Part shown: piece by piece, positions 32,826 through 42,841 of the stretch
How positions within the stretch are numbered: position 1 is the stretch's first letter
Layout of the letters: each line of letters opens with the position of its first letter
Source of the DNA: Zygnema cylindricum
Taxonomy: Eukaryota; Streptophyta; Zygnematophyceae; Zygnematales; Zygnemataceae
Length of the DNA stretch: 64,000 bases
Direction: 5' to 3'
Assembly (NCBI GenBank): GCA_037447655.1
Contig: JBBHKE010001803.1
Coordinates: 83,200-147,199, forward strand
The notes under the pieces: model-generated
What the model was told of the DNA's origin: nothing
Databases searched by the model: none
The model's input: only the letters and a program-made list of their open reading frames with translations
Made by a program: the position numbers and the translations under genes

Positions 32826-33324
32826 GGTTATGGGCCCACCCTCTAGGGTACCAATCTTTAATGGAATTGGCTTCATATACTGGGAAAGTATGATGATAGG
32901 AGCTCTATGCGAAAAAAGGTTTTGGGGGACAGTGAGTGGACGATTGGGGCGTCCATCTAGTCTAGGAATTCCTCCAGGGTTTAAAGGAAGCAGATTCACC
33001 AGGAAAGAGGATTCACCTTCAACGGAGGAAACAAAGGAAGGAGAGGTGGTGGACAAAGGAAGAGAGAAGGAGGCGACCACACCAATAGCAACTGGTTTAG
33101 CATTCATGTCACCTATTCTGAGGAACGAGGAGAATGATACTGAAACCTGGGACTTCAACAATATGGCGGCAAAGCACTTCATCCTACGCCATCTCACTCA
33201 AGGACTTGCATGTCCTCATTTGCAGGTAGAAAGGGCATCCAATCTTTGGATGGCTCTCATAAAGATGTACCGAAGTGGTACGATTCAGCAACAACAGTTG
33301 GCTGATCAAAAAGTTAAGGAGTGA
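32806..33324 (+). pseudogene. B2 gag, N-terminal two thirds
   Basis: Open from ATG 32806 in the LTR, across the primer site (ATG 32830), through VPIFNGIGFIYWESMMIGAL, TETWDFNNMAAKHFILRHLT and QGLACPHLQVERASNLWMAL to QQQLADQKV. It ends at TGA 33322-33324 created by the deletion junction. CAG at the position of the TAG in B1 shows the intact codon. The zinc knuckle is lost. Confidence 0.9.
32826..32840 (+). other. B2 primer binding site, perfect half tRNA-iMet match
   Basis: GGTTATGGGCCCACC begins directly after the LTR and is a perfect 15-base complement of the anticodon stem-loop of plant-type initiator tRNA-Met (GGTGGGCCCATAACC). The ATG at 32830-32832 is in frame with gag. Confidence 0.85.
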
Positions 33325-33868
33325 TGATATAAGTGATTGTAGTGGGTGTGCTCAAGGTAAAGCACACGGATTACCCTTTCCTAAAACAGCCACCTACAAG
33401 GGAGAAAAGCTTCTAGATCTAGTACACACAGATATTTGGGGACTGGCTAGAGTGCCCTCACCGGGGGGGGAAGAGATTTATGATGACTATAACTGATGAT
33501 TGGTCTCGGTATTCCCGGGTGTATTTTTTGAAAAACAAGTCAGAAGCTGAGGATTGTTTTATACAATATAAAGCATGGAGCGAAAAACTCCATGAAACTC
33601 CAATCAAGAGAGTAAGGAGTGACAATGGTGGAGAGTATACTTCTAACCAGTTTGAGGTTTTTCTGAGGGAAGATGGGGTCCAACACCAAAAGACAGTTCT
33701 AGAAAATCCGGAACAGAATGGGGTAGCTGAAAGGTTAAATAGAACACTAAGTGATAGTGCTAGAAGTATGTTGTCAGATAAAAGATAGGAAAAAGATTTT
33801 GGGCAGAAGCAATGAACTGTGCTAATTATCTCAAGAATAGAGTTCTTACTTCAGCTATAAAAGATCAA
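33325..33868 (+). pseudogene. B2 integrase core fragment
   Basis: Begins in the CSGCAQGKAHGLPFP zinc region, then LVHTDIWGLARV, a frameshift at the G-run near 33466, and TITDDWSRYSRVYFLKNKSE, RSDNGGEYTSN and GVAERLNRTLSDSARSM, so all three triad residues are present. A stop follows at 33786-33788 and a frameshift before MNCANYLKNRVLTSAIKDQ. Confidence 0.9.
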
Positions 33869-35446
33869 AGTTATGGAGAGGCGATGACTTGTCTAGAAAG
33901 AAATCGGTGGAAGACAGCCATCAATGAAGAGATGGCCTCAATTATGGCAGCCGATACTTGGGAGCTGGTGGATTGTCCACCTAACCGAAAACTAATCGAT
34001 TGTAAGTGGGTTTTCAAATTAAAACTGAACCCAGATAACATAATCGAGCGCTACAAGGCTCGACTAGTGGCAAAGGGATTTACACAAAAGGAGGGAATTG
34101 ACTACGAGGAAACCTTTGCCCCGGTGGTCAGATTTCCCTCCGTCCGCATACTTCTCAGCCTGGCAGCAGCGGAAGACATGGAAGTGCACCAGATGGACAT
34201 CAAAACAGCCTTTTTGCATAGAGAATTGGAAGAGGAGATCTTCATGCGACAACCCGAAGGGGTTGTGGAAAAAGGAGAGGAGAGTAAAGTATGCTAGCTG
34301 ATTAAATCTCTTTATGGTTTGAAACAGGCGCCTCGACAGTGGAATAAGAAGCTTGATGAGTTTCATACCGGTCCGGGATATATCCGGATCAGCTCAGATC
34401 ACTCAATCTATGTTTTCGAAGATGAGGAAGGTTATATATTTATTGCAATTTATGTTGATGATTTGCTTGTTTTAAGTAAATCAATGGAAAAAATTAATAA
34501 ACTGAAAACCGATCTTAAGGGGAGATTTGAAATGAAAGATATGGGGGAAGCAAAATATATTTTGGGAATTCAAGTAGAGAGAGACCGAAAAAGAAAAATT
34601 ATAAGATTGACTAAAAAAGAAGCAATAGGGAACATGCTTGAAAAATTTCAAATGGATAAAGCTAATAGTTGTACAACTCCAATGGAATTGAAGAAGGGAA
34701 GTGAGGGGAGTGAGGAAGAAGGAGTCATAGTCTTAGACGAGGAATTATCTCCTGAAGAACAGAAGTTCATGCAGACTATTCCTTACATGCAAGTAGTGGG
34801 AAGTCTAATCTATTTTATGAATTGTACCCGGCCGGATTTAGCTGCAGCTGTAGGAGTGCTGAGTAAAATTCTAAATGCTCCCACTAAGAGGGATTAGAAG
34901 GCAGCTAAGAGAGTTCTTAGAAACTTGATAGGAACTAGGGATCTATGGTTGCATTTGGGTGGGGAGAATACTGACATCACTACTTGGAGTGATGCCAGTT
35001 ATGGTGATGCTCCGATGAGGAGATGCACTTCTGGGTATGTATTATATGTGGGTGATGGGGCTTGCTGTTGGAGTAGCAAACAGCAAAAGGTTATTGCTCA
35101 GTCCACCATGGAGGCTGAGTATATGGCCTCTTGCTGTAGTGTAAAAGAATTGATGTGGGTCAAGTCTTTACTTGGTGAACTTGGTCATCTTAAGAGTGGT
35201 GTGCAGAAAATATTTTGTGATAATCATGCAGCAATTGCTATTTCTGCCAATCCTAAACATCATTTTAAAGCCAAACATATAGACATTAGACTCAGCTTTG
35301 TTAGAGAGAAAGTAGAAAATAAAATAATCAGTTTAGAGTACCGACCAGATAGTGAGATGGTAGCAGATATGATGACCAAACCTGTGCCTTCCCCTAAGCT
35401 AATTTTCTGCAGGGAGAAGTGTGGTCTGAAATTAAAGATTGACTAG
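33869..35446 (+). pseudogene. B2 reverse transcriptase and RNase H
   Basis: RT from SYGEAMTCLERNRWKTAINE, CKWVFKLKLNPDNIIERYK, KGFTQKEGIDYEETFAPVV and MDIKTAFLHRELEEEIF to TAG 34295-34297 (TGCTAG for TGCCGG in B1). It continues with LKQAPRQWNKKLDEF, IAIYVDDLLVLSKS, YFMNCTRPDLAAAVGVLSK, a TAG at 34895-34897, and RNase H with TWSDASYGDAPMRRCTSGY, STMEAEYMAS, IFCDNHAAIAIS and MTKPVPSPKL, ending at TAG 35444-35446. Few lesions, hence fairly young. Confidence 0.92.
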
Positions 35447-35459
35447 AAAATAAGGGGAG

Positions 35460-36507
35460 TGTAGAAATTAATGGTTTTTAAGTATTTTCTAGGTCTGAAT
35501 AGAAATAAAGAAGCCGAGGCAGTCTACCTCCAACTTCTCTCTCCAACTCTCAAACTTGTCGCAGTCACTGAGAAATTGGAGAGGAAGCTAGAGCCATGGC
35601 TACCTAGGCTATCCTAAGGTTTACGGGAAATTTATATTAGTCAAGGGATTAATTACTAAAAGGAATGTGTCGGCGATAGGATTTGATCTTGGTACCTACC
35701 GACCGTCAAAGAGTAGATAGCCGGTAGCCTTAGCAGTTAAGTCTAGAAGTAATCTTACATAGTATATAGTACGATAATGATTTAAACATGTACACGTAGG
35801 ATAAATCATTTAACTATAACTATTAATGGGATACATAGATATGGTAGTGTAAAAGTATGAATTGCGGTACGGATAAGAAATCAATACCGCGCATTGATTT
35901 CGTAAGCGAAACAAATACCGCGCATGTATTTATTACGGCTACGATCAAATGCGAGTTTAATCGGACGACCGGAATTAGCGCCGAGATCGCGGAAGAAGAA
36001 TTCGGTGGTTTGTGGGCATCGCCACATCGGATGACACGTGGCGATGTTACATTGGAGCGCGGCATCTCCGAGGATTAAAGGAGCGAATCCGGATATTCCA
36101 CGTGTGGACATTTAGGCCATGTCGTACAATGTCCGTACATAAAGTACACCGGCAACTGTACTTTTGCGTATGGAACTCTATTTTGATTGGTTCCGTACAT
36201 CAGTAGATAGAGTCTGTGAGAGAGATAGGACTTAGAAAAATTAGAAGATAGGACCCTCTCTCCCAGAGAGCTTCTGTACAAAAGGTCAACTTTGACCCTC
36301 CATAACTTACTGCTCAGGGGAGCAAATTCAGATATTCTTTTTGCTATCGACTCAAGGGAGTCTTGCCTTCACAGGGGTGAAGGTGGTCAGAGTATTTGTC
36401 TGCCAGGGTGGCAGTTATTTTTGCTTAAACACAAAGGGGTCAGAATTATCCTAGTGGCTTCTTGGAAGCTGTCCACTCTGAGGACTTATGGAGGTCTCAG
36501 AGTTTCA
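35460..36507 (+). repeat. 3' LTR of B2
   Basis: Follows the tract AGAAAATAAGGGGAG. Ends GAGTTTCA and is followed by the second aaccc. Differs from the 5' LTR by scattered substitutions, including changes in the tRNA-like box. Confidence 0.95.
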
Positions 36508-36512
36508 AACCC

Positions 36513-38308
36513 AACCAGGTACACATAAATGACAAAAAGACATAAACAAATGAGGAGACTTCAAGTGATCAAGAAGAAGCTCATGAGGAAATCAGAGCAC
36601 CAGGTGGGAGACAACCAAGCATACCAGCTTCAACATTTCTAGGAGGAAGGAGAACAAGTTCAAGACTTCAAGAAAACAATATGGTATTTTCTCTATCTGC
36701 CCAATCTAACGAACCACTTACTCTACAAGAAGCATTAGAAAGCTCGGAAAAGGAGAGATGGAAGGAAGCTATCCATGAGGAAATGAATTCTTTTATGAAG
36801 GCACAAACTTGGGATTTAGTAGAATTACCTCTAGACAGAAAAGATATTGGATGTAAATGGGTGTTTAAACTAAATCTAAATCCAGATAATACAATAGAGA
36901 GATATAAATCAAGGGTTGTAGCTAAGGGATACAATCAAAAGGAGGGAATAGATTATGAAGAGACATTTTCCCCTGTAGTAAGATTTCCATCTATCAGAAT
37001 CCTCCTAAGTAGAGGTGCTACCGAAGACATGGAAGTACATAAAATGGACGTAAAGACCGCCTTTTGAAATGGAGAACTGGAAGAAGAAATCTACATAGAA
37101 CAACCGGAAGGATTTATTGAAGAAGGAGAAGAAAGACTCATATGTAAACTGATTAAATTATTGTATGTGCTTAAACAAGCTCTTAGGAGATGGAATGCCA
37201 AACTAGATGAATTTTTGACTAAACTAGGATATCAAAGAATTAGTTCACATCATTCAGTATATGTTCTAAACACGGAAGATAAAGATGAAGTGTTATATAT
37301 CGCATTTTATGTAGATGACCTACTAATCATTAGTAAATGTAAGGAACGAATTCAAAAGCTAAAAGAAAATTTTTGTAAGGAATTTGATATGAAAGACATT
37401 GGAGAAGCAAAATATATCCTAGGAATACAAATGGAAAGAGATAGAGAAAAGAAAATCATAAAATTAACACAGAAATAGGCCATAAAGAATATGTTAAGAA
37501 AAATTAACTTCAGTTCAGCTAACAATTGTATTACACCTTTGGATACCAAAAACAAAAAAGAGGAACAGGATGAAGAGGAGGATCAAAAGATAAATGTACC
37601 TTATAGAGAAATTGTGGGAACCCTTATCTACTTCAAGAATTGTACGAGACCTGACATAGCAGTAGCAGTGGGAATACTCAGCAAAAGTTTATAGGATCCA
37701 AGGAAAACTGATTGGAATACAGTCAAGAGAGTCTTAAGATATCTTATTGGAACAACAGATTTATGGTTACACTTGGGTGGAGATTCAATCAACATCCAAA
37801 CTTGGAGCGATGCAATTTATAGAGATGACATCACCAGGAAATCAACATCTAGATACATTCTGAAGATTGGACAAGGAACGTGTTGTTGGGGGAGTAAAAT
37901 TCAAAAGGTGACAGCTCAGTCAACAATGGAATATCAATTTTTACCAGTCAGCATGGCAGTAAAAGAAATCATTTGGGTAAAAACCTTTTTACAAGAATTA
38001 GGATGGATGCAAAATGGATCTCAGATCTTATAATGTGACAATCAAGCCGCCATAGCTGTAGCAAACAATCCTAAACATCATTTCAAAAGTAAACATATTG
38101 ACATCAGACTTAGTTTCGTCAAAGAAAATATACAGGACAGAGTTATTAAAATGAGTTTCGTCAGAGAAAATATACAGGACAGAGTTATTAAAATGCAACA
38201 TGTGTCAGACTCACACATGATAGCTGACATGATGACTAAGGCACTACCAGGTCCTAAGTTACAGTTTTGCAGATCAGAAAGCAAATTTCTCCTGAGTGGC
38301 TTAAACTA
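36513..38308 (+). pseudogene. element C reverse transcriptase and RNase H
   Basis: Resumes after B2 with a linker containing PSIPASTFLGGRRTSSRLQE, then ALESSEKERWKEAIHEEMNS, CKWVFKLNLNPDNTIERYK, VAKGYNQKEGIDYEETFSPV, MDVKTAF and a TGA (37065-37067), the RT core IAFYVDDLLIISK, a stop at about 37476, NCTRPDIAVAVGILSKSL, a stop at about 37692, and RNase H (TWSDAIYRDDITRKSTSRY, CDNQAAIAVANNPKHHF, MIADMMTKALPGPKL). A 42-bp unit at 38112-38153 is repeated at 38154-38195, which adds 14 residues in frame within RNase H. Confidence 0.9.
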
Positions 38309-38380
38309 AGTATAACAAAGATAAATAGTTTAGGGGAGTAATTTTGAAGAGAATACACAGATAGAAGTTAAGGGGAGGAT

Positions 38381-39266
38381 TGAATTTAACTTCAATCTGT
38401 AGCGATGAACTTTACTCGTCGCTGTAACAAATAGTTACCACGGAAATCACGGAACTATAGACGCGAACGAATGTCGATGAAAATATGATTCACTATTTTT
38501 GTACGCCGTTTAAATTCGAAAAGTTACATGTCAAATAAATATTTTTAAAAGTATGCCACGTCAAATACTTTCAAAAGGTATGCCACGTCAAATTCTAAAA
38601 GGTACTACGTCACTGCAAAAGATAATCAAAACGACAAAGTACCGCGGGAAATTTAAAATTGAAATAGTACTTGGAAAGTCCGGTGTAACTCAGAAGAACT
38701 TTGAAATTCAAATTCTTGATTTCAAACTCATTCAAATTTCTTACTAAGCAAAATTTGAATGTTTCAATCCGATGTAGCTTAGTTCGTTATATTCAAGGAA
38801 GAACTGTGTTAGTTTAGGAAGTATATAATTACCATTGTAGGAAACTGAAAGATCATCAGATTAGTTTACATTGTATGTTTACATTCTTCTCTAATTTTAA
38901 GGAAATTTCATTTACTTTGAGTTCTGTGTAAATCCGAATGTGAATATCGAAGTATAAATATGATCAAGTATAATCTGAGAATATCAAAAGGTTATTACTG
39001 TCAGAAGGGAAGTAATTATTTGAATGTCAGTAAGATAAATTGGCTTCAAGGTCTGAAATCTGATTTCTTTTAAAGCTGGAAGTCTTTAATAGATTTCAGG
39101 TGGACAGGTTATTTGTCCAAGGTCTATTTCAGATAAAAGTTAATACTTAAGAATTCAAGATACCTTGAAGTAATTTGTTTGCAAGGGATTTGTGAGAGTA
39201 TTGATTTGGCAGTTTAAGGTTGCTTAGCTGTAAGTGATCAGTCAAGATGGACGATCAAAGTTTACA
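38381..39266 (+). repeat. 3' LTR of element C
   Basis: Starts TGAATTTAACTTC and ends AAAGTTTACA. It contains TAGCGATGAACTTTACTCGTCGCT (a stem of AGCGATGA and TCGTCGCT with a short loop), and repeated CCACGTCAAA boxes. Confidence 0.92.
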
Positions 39267-39478
39267 CCTCAAGACCTTTTTGGTAAACCTACCAAAAACT
39301 ATAGCCTGTCTCTCTCTCTGGGCAGCAGTGGTAGCCATGGCTCTGGCTTCCTCTCCACCATATAGTGATTGCGACAAGTGATGAGGTGTGGAGAGTGGAG
39401 CAAGAGGTAGGCTCCCTTGTGCTGACTTCCTCTAATTAATGTTTCTTTTATTCAGACCTAGAAAATACATACATTTCA
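39267..39478 (-). repeat. LTR of element D, second part
   Basis: Continues 30272: GCAGTGGTAGCCATGGCTC, TTCCTCTCCACC, CTCCCTTGTGCTGAC, TTCAGACCTAGAAAATACAT, ending ACATTTCA. The order matches LTRs A and B in reverse. Next comes CTCCCTTTATTTTCTTGTC, the purine tract on the minus strand. Confidence 0.8.
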
Positions 39479-40340
39479 TCACTCCCTTTATTTTCTTGTC
39501 TTCTCCCTTTCAACTCCTACCAAATACAGTTTTCTTTTCTTTTTTTTTGTTTCTTTTCTTCTCATAAATCTTGAAGTAAATAACCTCATATTCAAAAAGG
39601 TTTGTTAGATGAGCTGAAATAAACGTCACTGTGTTGATCACACATTTTATTTAGCATCCCACTTTTCATAAATCTGAACAAAGATTTTTTCCACCTCATC
39701 TCTTTTCCATCCACACAAAATCCAATTTCCCTATTGCAATTCAAACAGCCAGCCCCATCTCCAATCTGCAACACACACCTTGATGCTAACCCTTTTATAG
39801 GCTCACATTCATAGATGGCATCACTCCCATTAGTGATGTCAAAACCATTACCCCCCAAATTTATCCTTAAATCAAGAGTCCCCACTAAGTTCCTCATAAA
39901 ATCTACATCTTTCGAACTTGTATTTTTATCTATGATAATTACTCCATTTTCTGCACTTTCCTCACTCTCTCCCATAGAATTCTTTCCACTTTCACTTTCT
40001 ATTTTTATTCCCAAAATATATTTCTCCCCTAAACCTTTCTTTAAATATTCCTCTTCTCCCCTATTTTTTAAAACACCCTCTAGATTAACTTCTCCCCTTT
40101 CCTTGGAATCCGTTGAAGTCTTTTTTTCCGACCAGTTTTCTGTTTCCAAAATATCTATAAAATTATCCTCATTATTTTTATTTTTCCCTTTTTCAATTAT
40201 GGATCCTAGATCTGAATTTTTCAATTCTAAGTCATATTTTATACACTCATTGACATGCTCATCATGTTTAACTCCCTCAATTCAATCCCTCAATTCCGTG
40301 CACATAGAATCAAAAAATTCCTTTCCCATTACTTTTCTAT
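39479..40340 (-). pseudogene. element D pol remnant (RT end and RNase H)
   Basis: The minus-strand frame 40224-39592 keeps shreds of copia Pol: KYILGIKIESES, NGVIIIDKNTSS..DVDFMR, VGTLDLRINLGGNGFDIT, SDAIYECEPIKGLASRCVLQ, GDGAGCLNC and MRWKKSLFRFMKSGMLNKMC, matching in order the B1 RT-RNase H. Large parts between blocks are gone, and upstream it fades at about 40340 into a G/A-rich simple sequence (GTGGGA repeats, 40380-40415). Heavily deleted and the oldest element of the nest. Confidence 0.65.
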
Positions 40341-40429
40341 TTCTTGCCACAATTGCCGTATTTTTTCTTAGAAGAGGGCATGGGGAGTGGGAGTGGGAGG
40401 GGGAGTGGGAGAAGGAACAGAGGTGTAGA

Positions 40430-41860
40430 ATTTTGCAAAGACAGTGATAGTCTCCAATCGAAAATAAAAAAGTGTGCACAGGCAAACTATGGCATAAATG
40501 GCGAAAATGACATCAAACTCAAATAGCGATAAATAGTGTATCGAACTAAAAGTACATGTTCGAATCGTCGTCACGCTATATCTTACATATTCTAGCTTAC
40601 AATATGGTAAGCGCCTAGATGCTCCAAACCTCCAAATCAAGCACCGTTCGGCGCGCTTTCGTCAAGGTACCAACACCTCTACTCACGGCATGTTCCCATC
40701 AGCCCGAAATGTCATCTCTCCCTCCGTATCTTCCTCTCCCCCTCACATTTTTATTCTCCACCAACGGACTCTCTGTACTCCTATCGTCGATATCTGACCT
40801 AACATGTACACTAGCTTGAATATCATTATCTATCTTCCCACAAGTGGGCGATTCATCTAATAACTTATTTTTTTCTTGCATCCTCATTTCCTTAATTTCT
40901 AGCAGAATTCCTTCTAATTCCTCATTCTTGTCCTCCTTCCTGTTTTCCTCTCATCCTTCCTATTTTCCCTCATTTTCTTCCTCTCGTTCCTCTCTCCTAA
41001 CTTCTTCTACTTTACACTGGTCTAAAATAATTGCCAACTATCACCAAACCCTACCCCATCCTATGCGCTGTCTACCCAACCCTACCCCATCCTATGCACT
41101 GTCTCTTCACAACTCTGGGAATCACATTCATTCTTTTCTCCTCTCTTTATTCTTTGGTAAGTATTTGGCAAATGAATCGATAATTTATAATGCACACGAT
41201 CATTTTTCCCTATTGTCCACAACCTGGTTAAAGGAATATCATTGCATGTTTGGACTCACAAATCACAAATTTCGGAAAACTCTATTTGTTACATACATTT
41301 GTTCAACATTTGTAAAGTTCTAAGACAAAAAAAAACATGGAGAACCGCACACATCATGGCTTAGAGTGGCTCAACCATTTTATAAAGTATTCCCGATATA
41401 CCAGTGTGAGGCCTATATTCAAAATCTTTTTGGATCGACTTGTCTCAATAGGTAACATTTGAAAAATTCCTGACATTTCATATTCTGTACTTATTCTAAT
41501 CATAACTTAACCCACAAAATGTTATTATTCTATTTGAAAAGTAGAGAAAAAAATCAAAGCAAAAATTGATGTAAGATATCGCAACCCATAACAAGATTTA
41601 GAAACATGTCTAATATTTTTTATTTATTAGCTGCAAAAATTTTAAAATATAGTGATAGCCAAAATTACCTGCTAAAGCAACTCCAAAATTGCCATAATTT
41701 CACCCCTTACTACCGGTTACCCAATAAAATAGATACCATTCAACCACATGAAAGAATGAAAACCTTATTTTTAATTTATCCCTCGCTCTTCAAAGATTCC
41801 CCCCTTCCTAACTCTCCCTCTTCCCGCTCTCCACACAATCTTCTTGACCAAAGAGGTGAT
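40430..41860 (-). repeat. pstS-locus downstream block, copy 2
   Basis: Second copy of 23411-24990. Internal tandem of CCCTACCCCATCCTATGC.CTGTCT near 41045-41105 is specific to this copy. Contains the conserved short frame described at 23552. Confidence 0.7.
40640..40960 (-). pseudogene. short conserved frame, unknown protein, copy 2
   Basis: Minus-strand frame: NEELEGILLEIKEM, KNKLLDESPTCGKIDNDIQA, SDIDDRSTESPLVENKNVRG, then a stop at about 40699 and, beyond it, EHAVSRGVG as in copy 1. No known domain seen. Confidence 0.35.
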
Positions 41861-41989
41861 GGCAGCGGTGAGCTTAATTCCCTCATTACAACCTACCTAC
41901 CCAATATCATCTCAAACTGCCTCGAAAAAGCTAAATTACAAACTCCTATAGAAAAAAAAATGAAACCCCATTTCAATTTTACCTCCCTT

Positions 41990-42841
41990 TCCCAGATCCC
42001 CCCCTCTCCATCTTTTTGTTCTCTTCACGATCTTCTTGGCCAAAGTGATACAAGCAGAGATAAACTGGTTGGGAAAAGGATCGAACTTGAATGTGGCGGC
42101 CAATCCCTGCGCGCCGGAAGACATGGTATAAAGTACGAATTTCTTGACTGTTGCCCCGCCCGTCACTTTAGCCAACTCGAAGGCAAGTGAGCAAATGGGG
42201 TAAGTCGCCGGTCCGGAGACATCGATAAGGTCAACGTCGTTCCATGGCAAGTTCAAAGCCCTCACAGTTCAGGGAAGGGCGGCGTAAATATCTCCACAGT
42301 CGGTGGTCCCCACAACAGCCACGAACTTTCCACCCAAGTTCTTTATAGCCGTGGGTAAAAGTTTGTAGGGGACAGCTCCGATTCCAATCCGCAAGTAGCC
42401 GAGAGCTTTGGGGGTCGCGGCGAGGTACTGCCCAATTCCATTTGATCGTGACCTCTATACAACCGACCCATAAATACCACTTTTCCCACTCCAGGAAGCA
42501 GAGCCGCATACAGGGCTCTTGACGTCGCAGATAGAGCCCTTGACGGAGGCCGACGAGAATGAGGACTTTGCAAGCCATCGGCAAACGACTTTGGTTGTTC
42601 CGGAGCCGTTAGATCAAGCCACGAGAATGACGTTTCCAGAGAGACAGGCCTTAATCGCAGACCGAAGATGGTGGAGGTGTTGATTTTGGCGACTTGGTCG
42701 GTGGTCAAACGGAGTTCGGAAGCCTTCTTGGTAAAGAAAGAGTACGTGGCGACAGTGAAGGGAACGCTGAGATTAGCGGTGTTCCGGCCTGGACGGGAGG
42801 CTGACATTACCACGTCTTAGAACGCCACCTGGTAGGTTTTG
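41990..42841 (-). pseudogene. pstS copy 2, exon 2 main part
   Basis: Three overlapping minus-strand frames hold the same protein as copy 1: PFTVATYSFFTKKASELRLT, TDQVAKINTSTIF, AVPYKLLPTAIKNLGGKFVA-like codons, TVRALNLPWNDVDLIDVSGP, TYPICSLAFELAKVTGGATV and KKFVLYTMSSGAQGLAATFK. At least two frameshifts (near 42265 and 42470) and an extra duplicated GACGTCGCAGA-like piece near 42525 break it. It preserves the original C-terminal frame (SSGAQGLAATF) that copy 1 has lost, but its stop codon is changed so it would read past the usual end. Confidence 0.85.

Larger units (their letters stand above)
31779..36507 (+). mobile_element. Ty1/copia element B2, two internal deletions
   Basis: 4729 bp with LTRs 31779-32825 and 35460-36507, flanked by aaccc (31774-31778 and 36508-36512). 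Compared with B1 it lacks the gag end, protease and first half of integrase (junction at about 33318-33324, 4-bp microhomology gagt) and the integrase-RT linker (junction at about 33868, microhomology around tcaaa). It sits inside element C. Confidence 0.95.
30273..39266 (+). mobile_element. Ty1/copia element C, internally deleted
   Basis: LTRs of 886 bp at 30273-31158 and 38381-39266, primer site 31159-31173, a short gag start, a jump to integrase tail, RT and RNase H, and a purine tract GTTAAGGGGAGGA before the 3' LTR. It lies in the LTR of element D and holds element B2 (31779-36507). Gag C-terminus, protease and most of integrase are missing by a deletion near 31320. Confidence 0.9.

Noticed and set aside
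40380-40415. GGGAGTGGGAGT tract as a regulatory G-quadruplex
   Set aside because: Short simple repeat at the decayed edge of element D; no gene next to it.
39815-40447. 210-codon plus-strand ORF
   Set aside because: Antisense to the element D pol remnant, whose minus-strand frame aligns with copia RT/RNase H.
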